Shown here: in pieces, positions 9,639-18,499 of the stretch
How positions within the stretch are numbered: position 1 is the stretch's first letter
Layout: each line of letters begins with the position of its first letter
Source: Bacillota bacterium
GTDB taxonomy: Bacteria; Bacillota; Clostridia; Acetivibrionales; DSM-1351
DNA length: 64,000 bases
Reading direction: 5' to 3'
Assembly: GCA_023398105.1 (NCBI GenBank)
Contig: JAEWST010000002.1
Coordinates: 116,695-180,694, forward strand
The notes under the pieces: generated by a model
The model's input: the letters and a program-made list of their open reading frames with translations, nothing else
Told to the model about the DNA's origin: nothing
Databases searched by the model: none
Translations under genes and position numbers: made by a program

Positions 9639-9711
9639 CAACTTTCGCAGTTGAATATACTTCTTAAAGCCTAGTAATATAAGGTGTGGTAGCATTATCA
9701 ATAGAAAGTTG
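9639..9711 (+). repeat. family B repeat, 73-bp short unit
   Basis: The ends CAACTTTC and GAAAGTTG are perfect 8-bp inverted repeats. It matches the unit at 43531-43603 at about 66 of 73 positions by hand alignment. Confidence 0.75.
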
Positions 9712-9739
9712 ATTGTAAATTTTATGCGTTCAAACCATC

Positions 9740-9781
9740 CCCCCAAAATACTCTATTTAATCATACTGAGCATTTTGGGGG
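9740..9781. other. strong hairpin downstream of ypeB
   Basis: CCCCCAAAATACTC pairs with GAGCATTTTGGGGG (13 of 14 pairs). It lies about 50 bp after the ypeB stop. No T-run follows on the - strand, so it may stabilise the mRNA 3' end instead of being a classic terminator. Confidence 0.55.
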
Positions 9782-9829
9782 TACAATTTTGTGTCTTATT
9801 TAATAAAGCTTTCAAATATATTTAAAGTA

Positions 9830-11251
9830 TTACATAGTCAGTGTTCCACTTTCATCCTCAATAAGCATTAATAAATCTTCTTCAGCTCCAGTATTTGCAT
9901 TAATATAAATAACAAAATGTCTTTCACCCATTTCACCAATAAATTCATAACAGTACTTTTCTGTCTTAAAATCAGTAGGAATAATTGCTTTTCCCTGACT
10001 TTTTATATTCAGTTTTTTATTAAGATTACTTCTAGCCTGCTCTACTGTAAGCTTTGGTGCTTGTATTTCTCTTGTTCTATGGTTATAAAGATACCCTTTT
10101 GATTCTATTCCAACAATCTCTCCATTATCAAGAGCAATTTTTATCTTCACTAAGTCAGGGTAAATAGTAGTGTCATCCTGAGCATATGCATAGGATATCA
10201 CAGCTGTTCCGTCTGTTTTCTGATAATAGGTATCTTTCATATTTTTGAAGCCAGTTTTGTTTAAAAAAGCTAATGCCTTTTGCTTTGCCTCATTCATTGT
10301 TAAGGTATCCTTACCAAAGTCTCTATTCCTTAGCATCCAATAAACCTGTCCGCCCTGCTGTGTTATATCAATCTCGGCACCCTCCTCCCAAGTCGAATTA
10401 TTGTACAACACCTTAAAACGAAAGGTTTTAATTTTACCAACCTCATTGCTATCCAGTTGCTGAATTTCCTGAACCTTATCTTCTCCAATGAATTTCTTAG
10501 CAATTTTCTTTGCTTCTTCAGCACTAACCTTATTACTCTTTAACCCTTGAGGGTTAGCCTTTAGCATATGGTCAGAATATGGTCCATCATAGATAAGCGA
10601 CGGATATTCCTGAAAATTTTTATCAATATTCTCAATTGAACTTGACTGAGGATCATTGCTTTTTGCTACACTTACTGCTTTAGCTGCCCTTGCTGTAGCT
10701 TTTTCCCAGTTCATTTTACCTGCGTTTATTTGGCTTTCAATTCCATGCAGGCTTTTTTGCAAGGATATTGCATATCCATGTAATTTATTAAGGCTGTCGT
10801 ATTCTTTTTCATCAAGAGCCACACCATTTAAGGTCTTAGTATTTAAGGCATACGCCAAATCTCCAACCTGAGTTAAATAATTAGAGGTTTTTTCAAGTAT
10901 TGGAGGTGATACAGGTAGCTGACCCATATTTTCCTGAGCAAGATTTGACTGTCTCCAAACCTCTTCCAGCATTGCAGATGTACTTTTAGGAGTGGATGTA
11001 ACTAAGGATTTTGCCAATAGCACCTCTAAATCATCTACATAATTTGTCAAATCCATAAACGCTCTATTGTATTGATTTTCTGTTTGTATTTTTAAAGCAG
11101 TTAACTGTTTATTCTGAAAATAGCCCCAAGTTCCTACTCCAAACAAAGCCAATACAGCAATCATTGCAATGGGAACTAACCACAAGCCTCTTTTATTATC
11201 TCGTTTATCACCATAATTATTTATGCTTCTTCTATATTCATCTTGTTCCAA
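9830..11251 (-). CDS. ypeB: spore germination protein YpeB
   Basis: This has one N-terminal membrane helix (about 20-42), a helical YpeB domain (to about 220) with the typical EEVWRQSNLAQENMGQLP stretch, and PepSY domains to the end. YpeB sits with SleB in the inner part of the dormant spore, stabilises SleB and is needed for cortex breakdown on germination. The start is decided by GGAGGTGA, which overlaps the upstream ATG at 11266; the TTG at 11251 lies 5 bp after it and is the likely start. It follows sleB in an operon with about 20 bp between the stop and this start. Length (473 residues) is normal. Confidence 0.93.
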   Translation of the reverse strand: MEQDEYRRSINNYGDKRDNKRGLWLVPIAMIAVLALFGVGTWGYFQNKQLTALKIQTENQYNRAFMDLTNYVDDLEVLLAKSLVTSTPKSTSAMLEEVWRQSNLAQENMGQLPVSPPILEKTSNYLTQVGDLAYALNTKTLNGVALDEKEYDSLNKLHGYAISLQKSLHGIESQINAGKMNWEKATARAAKAVSVAKSNDPQSSSIENIDKNFQEYPSLIYDGPYSDHMLKANPQGLKSNKVSAEEAKKIAKKFIGEDKVQEIQQLDSNEVGKIKTFRFKVLYNNSTWEEGAEIDITQQGGQVYWMLRNRDFGKDTLTMNEAKQKALAFLNKTGFKNMKDTYYQKTDGTAVISYAYAQDDTTIYPDLVKIKIALDNGEIVGIESKGYLYNHRTREIQAPKLTVEQARSNLNKKLNIKSQGKAIIPTDFKTEKYCYEFIGEMGERHFVIYINANTGAEEDLLMLIEDESGTLTM

Positions 11252-11270
11252 TCTAGTCACCTCCATTTAT

Positions 11271-11966
11271 TTAAATTCCAAACCAATGCTTTCCAATTTT
11301 AAGCTGAACCTTCCTCGACCAAATCCATTTGCTTGTGGCTGTAGCTGGATTCCAATAATACAAACATCCTCCTGTTGGATCCCAACCTGCAAGAGCATCT
11401 CTAGCAGCTTTAACAACCGTTGATTTTGGATCAATAGGGACACTTATTTGTCCATCAGCTACAGCTGTAAATGCACCTGGCTGGTAGATTACACCAGCGA
11501 TGGTTTTCGGGAATTTAGAATTCTTCACTCTATTCAGAATTACTGCACCAACCGCAACCTGACCTTCAAAAGGCTCACCTCTTGCTTCTCCATTTATAGC
11601 TCTGGCAAGCATCTGCACATTCGAAGTCTGTTTCGTAGCTGCATAAGCCTGCCCCGTTTCAACAATATGACCTAGCCCCATTGTAAGAAGAGTGTTTTCA
11701 TCTGCAATTCCATCTGCATTAAGTCCATATGTTCTCTGATACCTAAGTACAGACGCAAACGTATTCGAATCAAATATTCCATTAATTTTCCCATCATAAT
11801 AGCCCCAGTTTTGTAATTCCTGTTGCATATCCTTTACTTCCTGACCCTTATCACCTATTTTAAGAGATTGAGCCGTACTTACAAAGTACTGTTGACCTTG
11901 TCCAAGAACTGTCACGCTAAAAACTAGAATTAAACAAAACGTCACGATTTTAATTAGCTTTTTCAA
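11271..11966 (-). CDS. sleB: spore cortex-lytic enzyme SleB
   Basis: Residues 1-25 form a signal peptide. A peptidoglycan-binding domain follows (about 33-95, KIGDKGQEVKDMQQEL), then a Hydrolase_2 (SleB/CwlJ) domain starting at LARAINGEARGEPFEGQVAV, with the catalytic Glu in NGEARGE. It is a lytic transglycosylase that degrades muramic-lactam-containing cortex during germination. The start is TTG with AAGGAG 8 bp upstream. First gene of the sleB-ypeB operon, divergent from the glycosyltransferase gene. Confidence 0.94.
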   Translation of the reverse strand: MKKLIKIVTFCLILVFSVTVLGQGQQYFVSTAQSLKIGDKGQEVKDMQQELQNWGYYDGKINGIFDSNTFASVLRYQRTYGLNADGIADENTLLTMGLGHIVETGQAYAATKQTSNVQMLARAINGEARGEPFEGQVAVGAVILNRVKNSKFPKTIAGVIYQPGAFTAVADGQISVPIDPKSTVVKAARDALAGWDPTGGCLYYWNPATATSKWIWSRKVQLKIGKHWFGI

Positions 11967-12139
11967 TTTTCGTCTCCTTCCAAAATCACTAGTATTTATA
12001 GTAATGTTATTTTTAGTTAATCATTAATAAAATATTCATCAGCTAATAATTAACATTTGATATATCTCTATAAATAGCGTATTAATTTCCTTCATAATGT
12101 CAAAAATCTATATTGAAAATAAATAAGTGGAGATTGACT

Positions 12140-13249
12140 ATGAAGCTATTAGTATTATATGTTTCTGTTGGAACTGGGCATATGAAAGCCGCTGAAGCAC
12201 TAAAAGAGTCCATTGAAAAGAATTTTAATGGATGGACAGTTGATATATTTGATACTTTAAAGTATATAAATCCAATTCTAGATAAAATAGTCGTTACCAG
12301 CTATCTTGGTGCACTAAAAAGGAGTCCCAAGCTATATAGCAGACTTTATACTGCTTCGGGCACTGATACAAGTATCTATGACTTAAGTAAAGCATTTAAC
12401 AAGCTTTTATCTTTTCGTCTAAAAAATCTTATAAAAGAATATGAACCTTCAGCAATTGTTTGTACTCATCCTTTTCCAATGCAAATGTTATCCTCTCTTA
12501 AAGAAAGAGAGCAACTAAACATACCAGCTATTGCAATATTGACTGACTACGTTGTTCATTCTCTATGGCTTGATAATGGCATAGATGCTTTTGTTGTTGC
12601 AAATGAAATGATGAAGACTGAAATGATTAATCGTGGAATACCAAGTAATATTATATTTCCTTTTGGTATACCTGTATCACCTAAATTTCAAATAAAGACT
12701 AATAAACAGTGCTTACTTAGCGAATTAGGACTTGATAATAAATTTACCGTCTTGGTTATGGGCGGTGGAATGGGCTTTGGAAATATAGAAAGTACAATCG
12801 GCTCACTTCTCAAATGTGATATAGACATGCAAATTATTGCAGTTACAGGTACTAATAAAAAACTTAAATATCAGCTAGAACATTCAGCAAATAATAGCAA
12901 GAAAAAAATATTGATATTAAGCTATACTGATAGGATAAATGAACTAATGGACATATCTGATCTTTTGATAACTAAGCCCGGAGGTATGACAGTTTCAGAA
13001 GCTCTTGTTAAAGGTCTGCCTATTTTTATAATTTCACCTATTCCTGGACAAGAGGAGGGTAATGCAAGCTTTTTGATTAGAAGTGGCGTTGCTAGTAGGG
13101 TTGATAGTTCTACTCAGCTTATAGAAGTACTATCCCGTATTGCTAATGATCCAGTAACCTTAAACACTATGCGTGAAAACTCAAGATATCTTGGAAAACC
13201 TCATTCAGCTTACGACATTGCAGCTTTACTAGACAGGCTGGTAAATTAG
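12140..13249 (+). CDS. MGDG synthase / UgtP-like glycosyltransferase
   Basis: This is a GT-B fold enzyme of the family that includes processive diacylglycerol glucosyltransferase (UgtP/YpfP) and plant MGDG synthase. The N-terminal MGDG_synth domain opens with LVLYVSVGTGHMKAAEAL. The C-terminal nucleotide-sugar binding part has VLVMGGGMGFGN and KPGGMTVSEAL. It likely adds a hexose to diacylglycerol for glycolipids and lipoteichoic acid anchors. The frame is open from an ATG at 12113, but GTGGAG 7 bp before the ATG at 12140 makes that the start. The exact sugar and substrate cannot be told from sequence. Confidence 0.85.
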   Translation: MKLLVLYVSVGTGHMKAAEALKESIEKNFNGWTVDIFDTLKYINPILDKIVVTSYLGALKRSPKLYSRLYTASGTDTSIYDLSKAFNKLLSFRLKNLIKEYEPSAIVCTHPFPMQMLSSLKEREQLNIPAIAILTDYVVHSLWLDNGIDAFVVANEMMKTEMINRGIPSNIIFPFGIPVSPKFQIKTNKQCLLSELGLDNKFTVLVMGGGMGFGNIESTIGSLLKCDIDMQIIAVTGTNKKLKYQLEHSANNSKKKILILSYTDRINELMDISDLLITKPGGMTVSEALVKGLPIFIISPIPGQEEGNASFLIRSGVASRVDSSTQLIEVLSRIANDPVTLNTMRENSRYLGKPHSAYDIAALLDRLVN

Positions 13250-13327
13250 AAGAGCATACTAAAAATCTGATAGCTTCTATTTATATTTCTAGTGTGTACT
13301 TTTCTTAAAGGAATACCGAATCAGAAT

Positions 13328-14260
13328 TTAGAAAATCCTCCTTATATAACAAATTCTATCCTTAAAATAACTATCCTCTAGAGACTCGGTTAGTACCCCT
13401 TTAGACGTACTAGAGTGTATAAATTCATTGTTTCCAACGTATACTCCTACGTCAGAAATATCCTTTTTGAGGCTATCTGAGCTAAAAAATAATAAATCTC
13501 CATATTGTATATCATTTTCTTTAACGTCAGTTCCAGAATTCTTCATATCTTCAAGTATTCTTGGAATATCCACACCATTTATCTTACTACAAATATATAC
13601 AAGACCCGCTGAATCTATACCCCATCTGCTGACACCACCTAAAATAAAAATAGTTCCGTCAAATTTATTAATTGTCTGTACAAACTCATTGCTTGTAGTT
13701 TTAGGTATAACATAATCATTAATAGGAATGGCAATAACTCCACCCTCATCTATCCAGCCTCTTTTATTCTCGGGTAGTAACACATCATAACCTGTTTTGG
13801 ACTTACCAACTGAATATAGCTCTGTTCCTAATACTATTTTTTTATACTTTGCTTTATAGCTAGTACCAGAATAAATATCTGCAAGCTTGGCTGTTACAAC
13901 TATCTTATTTTTTATACTCCCATTGGTTACACTGTCTGTGTCTCTGCTCACATACTTACTCTTTACCCATCCAGAGGAGCCATCTAAAAGCTTTATATTT
14001 GTCCAAGTTTCTTCTTCTTTAATTATTGATACTACCTGATTAAAAAGGACTTGTGTCTTCCTCCTGCTTAATATGTCTGGCTTATCAAACATATCTACCA
14101 CTGCTTCTGTTATTACGGCAGCACTCTCAGGAGTTATTCCACTTAATAACTGCTCATTTGATGTAATAGGAATTTCTCTATTTCCGCATCCACTTAATGT
14201 TATAAAAAGCATCAACATAACAATGCTTGTAATTTTTAAGAGTAATTTTGTCTTGTTCAT
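13328..14260 (-). CDS. SH3 / NlpC-P60-like lipoprotein lacking catalytic residues
   Basis: A lipoprotein signal ends in LSGC (Cys25). Two bacterial SH3 regions follow (about 45-105 and 115-175), then an NlpC/P60-like domain (about 195-310). The landmarks of the fold are kept (GLVYI, YGDLLFF, VGVYVGNNEFIHSS). The position of the catalytic Cys in the usual DCSG motif reads DSAG, and the catalytic His before VGVYVG is Asp. It is therefore probably a cell-wall binding pseudo-peptidase. The start is the ATG at 14260; an in-frame TTG at 14278 overlaps the GGAG site. Confidence 0.8.
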   Translation of the reverse strand: MNKTKLLLKITSIVMLMLFITLSGCGNREIPITSNEQLLSGITPESAAVITEAVVDMFDKPDILSRRKTQVLFNQVVSIIKEEETWTNIKLLDGSSGWVKSKYVSRDTDSVTNGSIKNKIVVTAKLADIYSGTSYKAKYKKIVLGTELYSVGKSKTGYDVLLPENKRGWIDEGGVIAIPINDYVIPKTTSNEFVQTINKFDGTIFILGGVSRWGIDSAGLVYICSKINGVDIPRILEDMKNSGTDVKENDIQYGDLLFFSSDSLKKDISDVGVYVGNNEFIHSSTSKGVLTESLEDSYFKDRICYIRRIF

Positions 14261-14307
14261 GCTATCCACTATCTCCAAATAATTATAATTTATTTCTAAA
14301 CATAAAA

Positions 14308-16452
14308 CTATGTCAATGAAAATACCTGACAGTTATAATTACTGCTAATTTGCTCAACCTCTCTCAGCTTACATGTAAAAAAAACAACCTGCTGATTTTT
14401 ACTGATATCATATATACACTTCATTGCATTACTTGTTCTTTCTTCATCATATTGTGAAAAGGGTTCATCCATAATAAACGGTAAACTTTCATTAATTTTG
14501 AGCACTGTCTCCGATATTGCAATTCTAAGTGCTAAATACATTTGATCTAAAGTTCCACTGCTTAATATAGTTGCTGGAACAATTATTTCACTTTTGGGAT
14601 CACTTAGCATTATACTTAAATTTTCTCCTGCCCTAACATCAGAGTACTTTTGAGCAGTTAATTCAGAAAATATATTACTAAATACTTTGTTCATAATAGG
14701 TATGTATTTCTTCTGAACCTCATTAGAAGCCTCTTTCAATGTTCTTATTGCTATTCTCAAGGCTTCACCTCTTTGTTCGAGTTGTTCCTTTTGATGTGTT
14801 AATCTCAAAATTTCATCCTCAACGAATTCATTTTCCTGATCCTCAGTCTTTATAATACTGGCGTCAACCGTAGCCTTTTCAATTATCTTCTTTTGTAGCT
14901 GGGCTGATAAAAATTCTTTTACTTCAACTAATCTTGCACATTCATTGCTAATACTATTCTCAAACACATTGTAATATATTTCCTTTTCAGTACTAGTTAA
15001 AGCTTCATCAACATCTTGTTTCAGTGATATAATTATTTCTGATAAACTATCAATTTTGCCTTCTAATTCTAAAATATCTAATTGCTTAAAACTTAAGTTA
15101 TGAATTGTCAGCCTTACAGTTAGGTTTTCATATTGAGACTTTTCAGAAATAATTCTGCTATTTATGCTATCCAACTGTTGTTTAAGTATGTAATCTATCC
15201 CTTGCAAATTATCAAGCTGGCTCTTAAGCTCTTTAATCTCTTTCAGCTTATCAGAATATTTGATTTGATGTTCTTCTAAATTTCTAAAAACTCTATTGTT
15301 CAAAAACCAGCAAATAGTAAAAATTAAAGTTACAATAGCTGGAATTGCTATGTATATTTCCTCTATATTATTAAAAACAAAAGCTAAACAGCTTACCGCC
15401 ACAGTAGAAATAATTGATATACTTATACAAACCTTAAGAGCTGTTTTTAAAGACTTATGCTTCTTTAATGTTTGTAATATTTCATTTAAATCTCCTGCAT
15501 TGTTTGGATTTTCAATGCTTAGCTGTTCATTAAGTGCAACTATTTTATCGGAATTTTCAGCTATATTCTTCTCAAACTTGTATTTATCTCTATCTAAAGA
15601 GTTAATTTCCTTTTGATAATAGCTAATTCTTTCATTCAAAAACGAGGCTTCCTCCGACCTCTCCCTTTGTAGCTTCAGTCTTTCCTTAGCCTCACATAAT
15701 TCTAATAATTTTGAGAAAAGTTTTAATTTATCTGAAAGCTTCTTTATTTGAGATGTAATATTCTCCTTATTTACCATTGCAGCTGCAAGTCTTTCATTTC
15801 TTAATTGAATTTTTAGCCTGACTTTTTTTAACTCCTCAAGTCGTTTGCTAATAATATCTAAGGGTCTAGTAGAACTTCTATCAGTTCCCACTTGCTGCTT
15901 TAGGGTCTCTCTTAGTGCAACATCAGCCTTTTTAAATGAAACATCTTCTGCTCCGCTCTCTCTTAAATTTGAGATCCTATCAATTAAATCCTTTGAAGCA
16001 GAATTGTCCAGCCTAGATCCAAATTGCTTTATATAAACAGTTTTTTCAAAAATGCTTTTATTTAGCCCAATTAGTTTTTCTGCAATCCCACTTCCATCTT
16101 TACTATTTGCATAATCATTTGTTATTTCATTAAAAGAATGGTCATATAGCTTTACAAGTCCATTTTCAAAAACCCTATCAATTCTATAGGATTTTCCGCT
16201 ATCTAGTTCAAAATTTATATATCCACCATAATCAGCATTACTCCAAGGTTTATATCTCTTTGCTTCAGCTATAACACCATCTTTTACGGCTCTTCCACTC
16301 TCTAAACCATATAATATAGCCTTAATAAAAGCCATAAGAGTTGACTTACCACTCTCATTAGGTCCATAAATAACATTCAAACCATCAGAAAGAGTCATAT
16401 CAAAATCTTCTATTTTCCCAAATCCTCTAACGTGAAGTCTTCTGATTTTCAT
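14308..16452 (-). CDS. SbcC/YhaN-like AAA ATPase with membrane helices
   Basis: The 714 residues form an SMC/Rad50-type ATPase: an N-terminal lobe with Walker A GPNESGKS (30-37), long coiled coils, and a C-terminal lobe with signature LSSGTLDQMYLALRIAI and Walker B PFIMDEPF. Two adjacent hydrophobic segments (about 340-385) interrupt the coiled coil, as in YhaN-type proteins rather than classical SbcC (usually longer, about 1000 residues). Its stop-start overlap with the nuclease gene (TAATG) indicates a complex, likely for DNA end processing or repair at the membrane. The substrate is not known. Confidence 0.82.
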   Translation of the reverse strand: MKIRRLHVRGFGKIEDFDMTLSDGLNVIYGPNESGKSTLMAFIKAILYGLESGRAVKDGVIAEAKRYKPWSNADYGGYINFELDSGKSYRIDRVFENGLVKLYDHSFNEITNDYANSKDGSGIAEKLIGLNKSIFEKTVYIKQFGSRLDNSASKDLIDRISNLRESGAEDVSFKKADVALRETLKQQVGTDRSSTRPLDIISKRLEELKKVRLKIQLRNERLAAAMVNKENITSQIKKLSDKLKLFSKLLELCEAKERLKLQRERSEEASFLNERISYYQKEINSLDRDKYKFEKNIAENSDKIVALNEQLSIENPNNAGDLNEILQTLKKHKSLKTALKVCISISIISTVAVSCLAFVFNNIEEIYIAIPAIVTLIFTICWFLNNRVFRNLEEHQIKYSDKLKEIKELKSQLDNLQGIDYILKQQLDSINSRIISEKSQYENLTVRLTIHNLSFKQLDILELEGKIDSLSEIIISLKQDVDEALTSTEKEIYYNVFENSISNECARLVEVKEFLSAQLQKKIIEKATVDASIIKTEDQENEFVEDEILRLTHQKEQLEQRGEALRIAIRTLKEASNEVQKKYIPIMNKVFSNIFSELTAQKYSDVRAGENLSIMLSDPKSEIIVPATILSSGTLDQMYLALRIAISETVLKINESLPFIMDEPFSQYDEERTSNAMKCIYDISKNQQVVFFTCKLREVEQISSNYNCQVFSLT

Positions 16453-17591
16453 TAATCTACCCTTCCATTTTCCAAAGCCTGAAGTCCGTATTGCAAAGCC
16501 ATAAATAAAGTTTCACGACCTAACTCCGAAGTTTCTTGCTCTAGTATATCCATTATTCTACGTACAAATTCTCCTTTAATTCCAGGCTCGTCAAGATACT
16601 TGTCGTAATCAAATTTAACTGATGTATTATTTTTTATTCTTATATAAAAACAGCTCTGCTTCAAAGCTTCTATAATATTTCCTATATCTAATCCGTAATC
16701 TTTTGAAATAAAACCTTTCAATGAAATACTGTATAAGTCTGCAGAAGACATTTTTACCATAAAATCAGAATTAATTTTTTCAACAACCTCCATATCACAT
16801 AAACACTCACTTATACTTACCTCCAAATTGTGATAATGTCTAGTTGCAGAAGTTATAAATTCTGTCTCTACTTTTTTACGATTTCCATCTTTAAAAGTAA
16901 TTTTACCTTGTACAAAGCCATGTTGACCTTCTTCATCAAAGCCTAGAGGTTCAGGACTTCCTGGATTAATCATAACTGTTTTTTCATTATTATAAAAGGA
17001 GTAACAGTGCATATGTCCTAATGCTACATAATCCATGCCTAGAGAAAATATCTCTTTAGAAGTGATAGGGTTATAATTATCCTCTTCAAATGGCATATCT
17101 ACTGTGCCATGAAACAACAAAAAATTAAACCTCTCATTTGATATTTCTTTATCATAAACAATTGGATAATCTTTTTTTACATTTCCTCTAGAACCCATAT
17201 TATAAATACAGGTATTATATTTTTCCAAATACAATACCTGTTGGGAATCTTCAAGTATATGAACATTACTTCCCCATTCAGATGCTCTGTAATATGAATT
17301 TTCTGTTAGTATATCGTGATTTCCTGGACAAATAATTACATCAGTTTTATATATCTCCGAAAATAGATTTTTGACTGCCAAGATGGTGGAACCCCTAACA
17401 TATTTATCTTCAAAAAAATCTCCACTAATAATTAGCAACTCGATGTTCTGAGAAATTATCCTTTCTGTTATGCTTTGAAGGCAATTAAAGAGCTCAGCCC
17501 TTCTGATATTTGCCTTATCCACATCTCCTAATGATGTTAAAGCTACATCAAGATGTAAATCAGCAATATGTATAAATGATACTTGTTTCAC
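16452..17591 (-). CDS. SbcD/YhaO-like metallophosphoesterase (DNA exonuclease)
   Basis: It carries the calcineurin-like phosphoesterase motifs in order: IADLHLD (about 8), SGDFFED, PGNHDIL, LLFHGT and ALGHMHCY. A C-terminal cap follows. It is the nuclease partner of the downstream ATPase. The start is a GTG lying inside a parS-like palindrome (17584-17599), and GTGA overlaps the stop of acpS by 4 bp, so the three genes are translationally coupled. Length (379) fits YhaO/SbcD. Confidence 0.87.
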   Translation of the reverse strand: MKQVSFIHIADLHLDVALTSLGDVDKANIRRAELFNCLQSITERIISQNIELLIISGDFFEDKYVRGSTILAVKNLFSEIYKTDVIICPGNHDILTENSYYRASEWGSNVHILEDSQQVLYLEKYNTCIYNMGSRGNVKKDYPIVYDKEISNERFNFLLFHGTVDMPFEEDNYNPITSKEIFSLGMDYVALGHMHCYSFYNNEKTVMINPGSPEPLGFDEEGQHGFVQGKITFKDGNRKKVETEFITSATRHYHNLEVSISECLCDMEVVEKINSDFMVKMSSADLYSISLKGFISKDYGLDIGNIIEALKQSCFYIRIKNNTSVKFDYDKYLDEPGIKGEFVRRIMDILEQETSELGRETLFMALQYGLQALENGRVD

Positions 17592-17599
17592 GTGAAACT
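17584..17599. promoter_or_regulatory. parS-like site in the acpS/SbcD-like junction
   Basis: TGTTTCACGTGAAACT matches the canonical 16-bp parS at 15 of 16 bases. It spans the stop codon of acpS and the start codon of the SbcD-like gene. ParB and ParA are encoded at 41.7-43.3 kb. Confidence 0.8.
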
Positions 17600-18001
17600 A
17601 CCTTTCTTGTTAACAAAAATTGAAACATATGCAATAGCATAATCCTTACAATGAGATAACGAAATTGAAACTTCAGAGGAAGCTATACTTGTAAAGTATT
17701 CCTTAGCCGCCCCATGTAATACTACATATGGTTTGCCTAAATTGTCATTTAATATCTCAATTTCATTAAAAGCAGCTTTAGCTCCAATTCCTGTGCCAAA
17801 AGCTTTTGATACCGCCTCTTTACCTGCAAATCTAGCAGCATAGCTTTCATATTTTGAAGCTTTTCTGCCTTCACAGTACTTAATTTCATTAGCCGTAAAA
17901 ACCTTTTCTAAAAAACTATTTCTTCTACTTTTCTCAATAGCTACTTTTATTCTATCAATCTCTATAATATCTGTACCTACTAATAACTCCAAAAAAGCCA
18001 C
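17588..18001 (-). CDS. acpS: holo-[acyl-carrier-protein] synthase AcpS
   Basis: This is a small phosphopantetheinyl transferase of about 137 residues. It has GTDIIEIDRI at the N-terminus (metal-binding Asp), FTANEIKYCEGR, and the RFAGKEAVSKAFGTGIG motif with the catalytic metal-binding Glu. It transfers 4'-phosphopantetheine from CoA to apo-ACP for fatty acid synthesis. The start is uncertain: GTG at 18001 has only a weak site (GCAGGCG), and a TTG three codons inside is possible. First gene of the acpS-SbcD-SbcC-like unit. Confidence 0.92.
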   Translation of the reverse strand: MAFLELLVGTDIIEIDRIKVAIEKSRRNSFLEKVFTANEIKYCEGRKASKYESYAARFAGKEAVSKAFGTGIGAKAAFNEIEILNDNLGKPYVVLHGAAKEYFTSIASSEVSISLSHCKDYAIAYVSIFVNKKGSFT

Positions 18002-18069
18002 CGCCTGCTATATTTCATTAAAAACAAGTTAATTATCCTATTCACTGAAAACGCTATTTTAATTTAATT

Positions 18070-18332
18070 CAACTTTCCCAGTTAAAAATCGTAGGTGTTA
18101 AACTTATCAATGGAAAGTTGGATTAGAAATAATTCATGAATTAGTTGGTAAATCGAAGTATTTTTGCCGAAAAATCGACACGATGTCGGTTTTAGCACAC
18201 TATGAACCATGGATGGTGAATGTGTGCGACGGCTAAAATGCTGAGATAGACCATTACTAATTCAAGCAACTATTTCGGCAACAAACCATTGATAAGTTTG
18301 GACGCCGATAGATTTTTTAGGTGGGAAAGTTG
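18070..18332 (+). repeat. family B repeat, 263-bp full-length copy
   Basis: Ends ATTCAACTTTCCCA and TGGGAAAGTTGAAT are inverted repeats of 14 bp (counting the flanking bases). The first 51 bp form a unit found unchanged, in reverse, at 60078-60128. The middle holds a conserved core (18183-18210) that can fold with 18219-18237 (TTTTAGC/GCTAAAA and ACAC/GTGT). No open frame. The layout is MITE-like. Confidence 0.75.
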
Positions 18333-18435
18333 AATAATTTAAGTTTTATATATCTAAATCAAGTTTCTCACATAAAATCTATGTGCTCTTATAATTCTCA
18401 GTGGTTTGGTGCTAAAATAAATTTCTTTTTAATAA

Positions 18436-18482
18436 GTACAACTAAGCTTACAGTATATTCAACCCTGTTAGCTTAGTTGTAC
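18436..18482 (-). terminator. terminator of the PspA/AAA/GAF operon
   Basis: GTACAACTAAGCT pairs perfectly with AGCTTAGTTGTAC (13 bp), 18 bp after the stop of the GAF gene. The T content after it on the - strand is moderate. Confidence 0.65.
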
Positions 18483-18499
18483 CTTGTTTTATATTTTCT

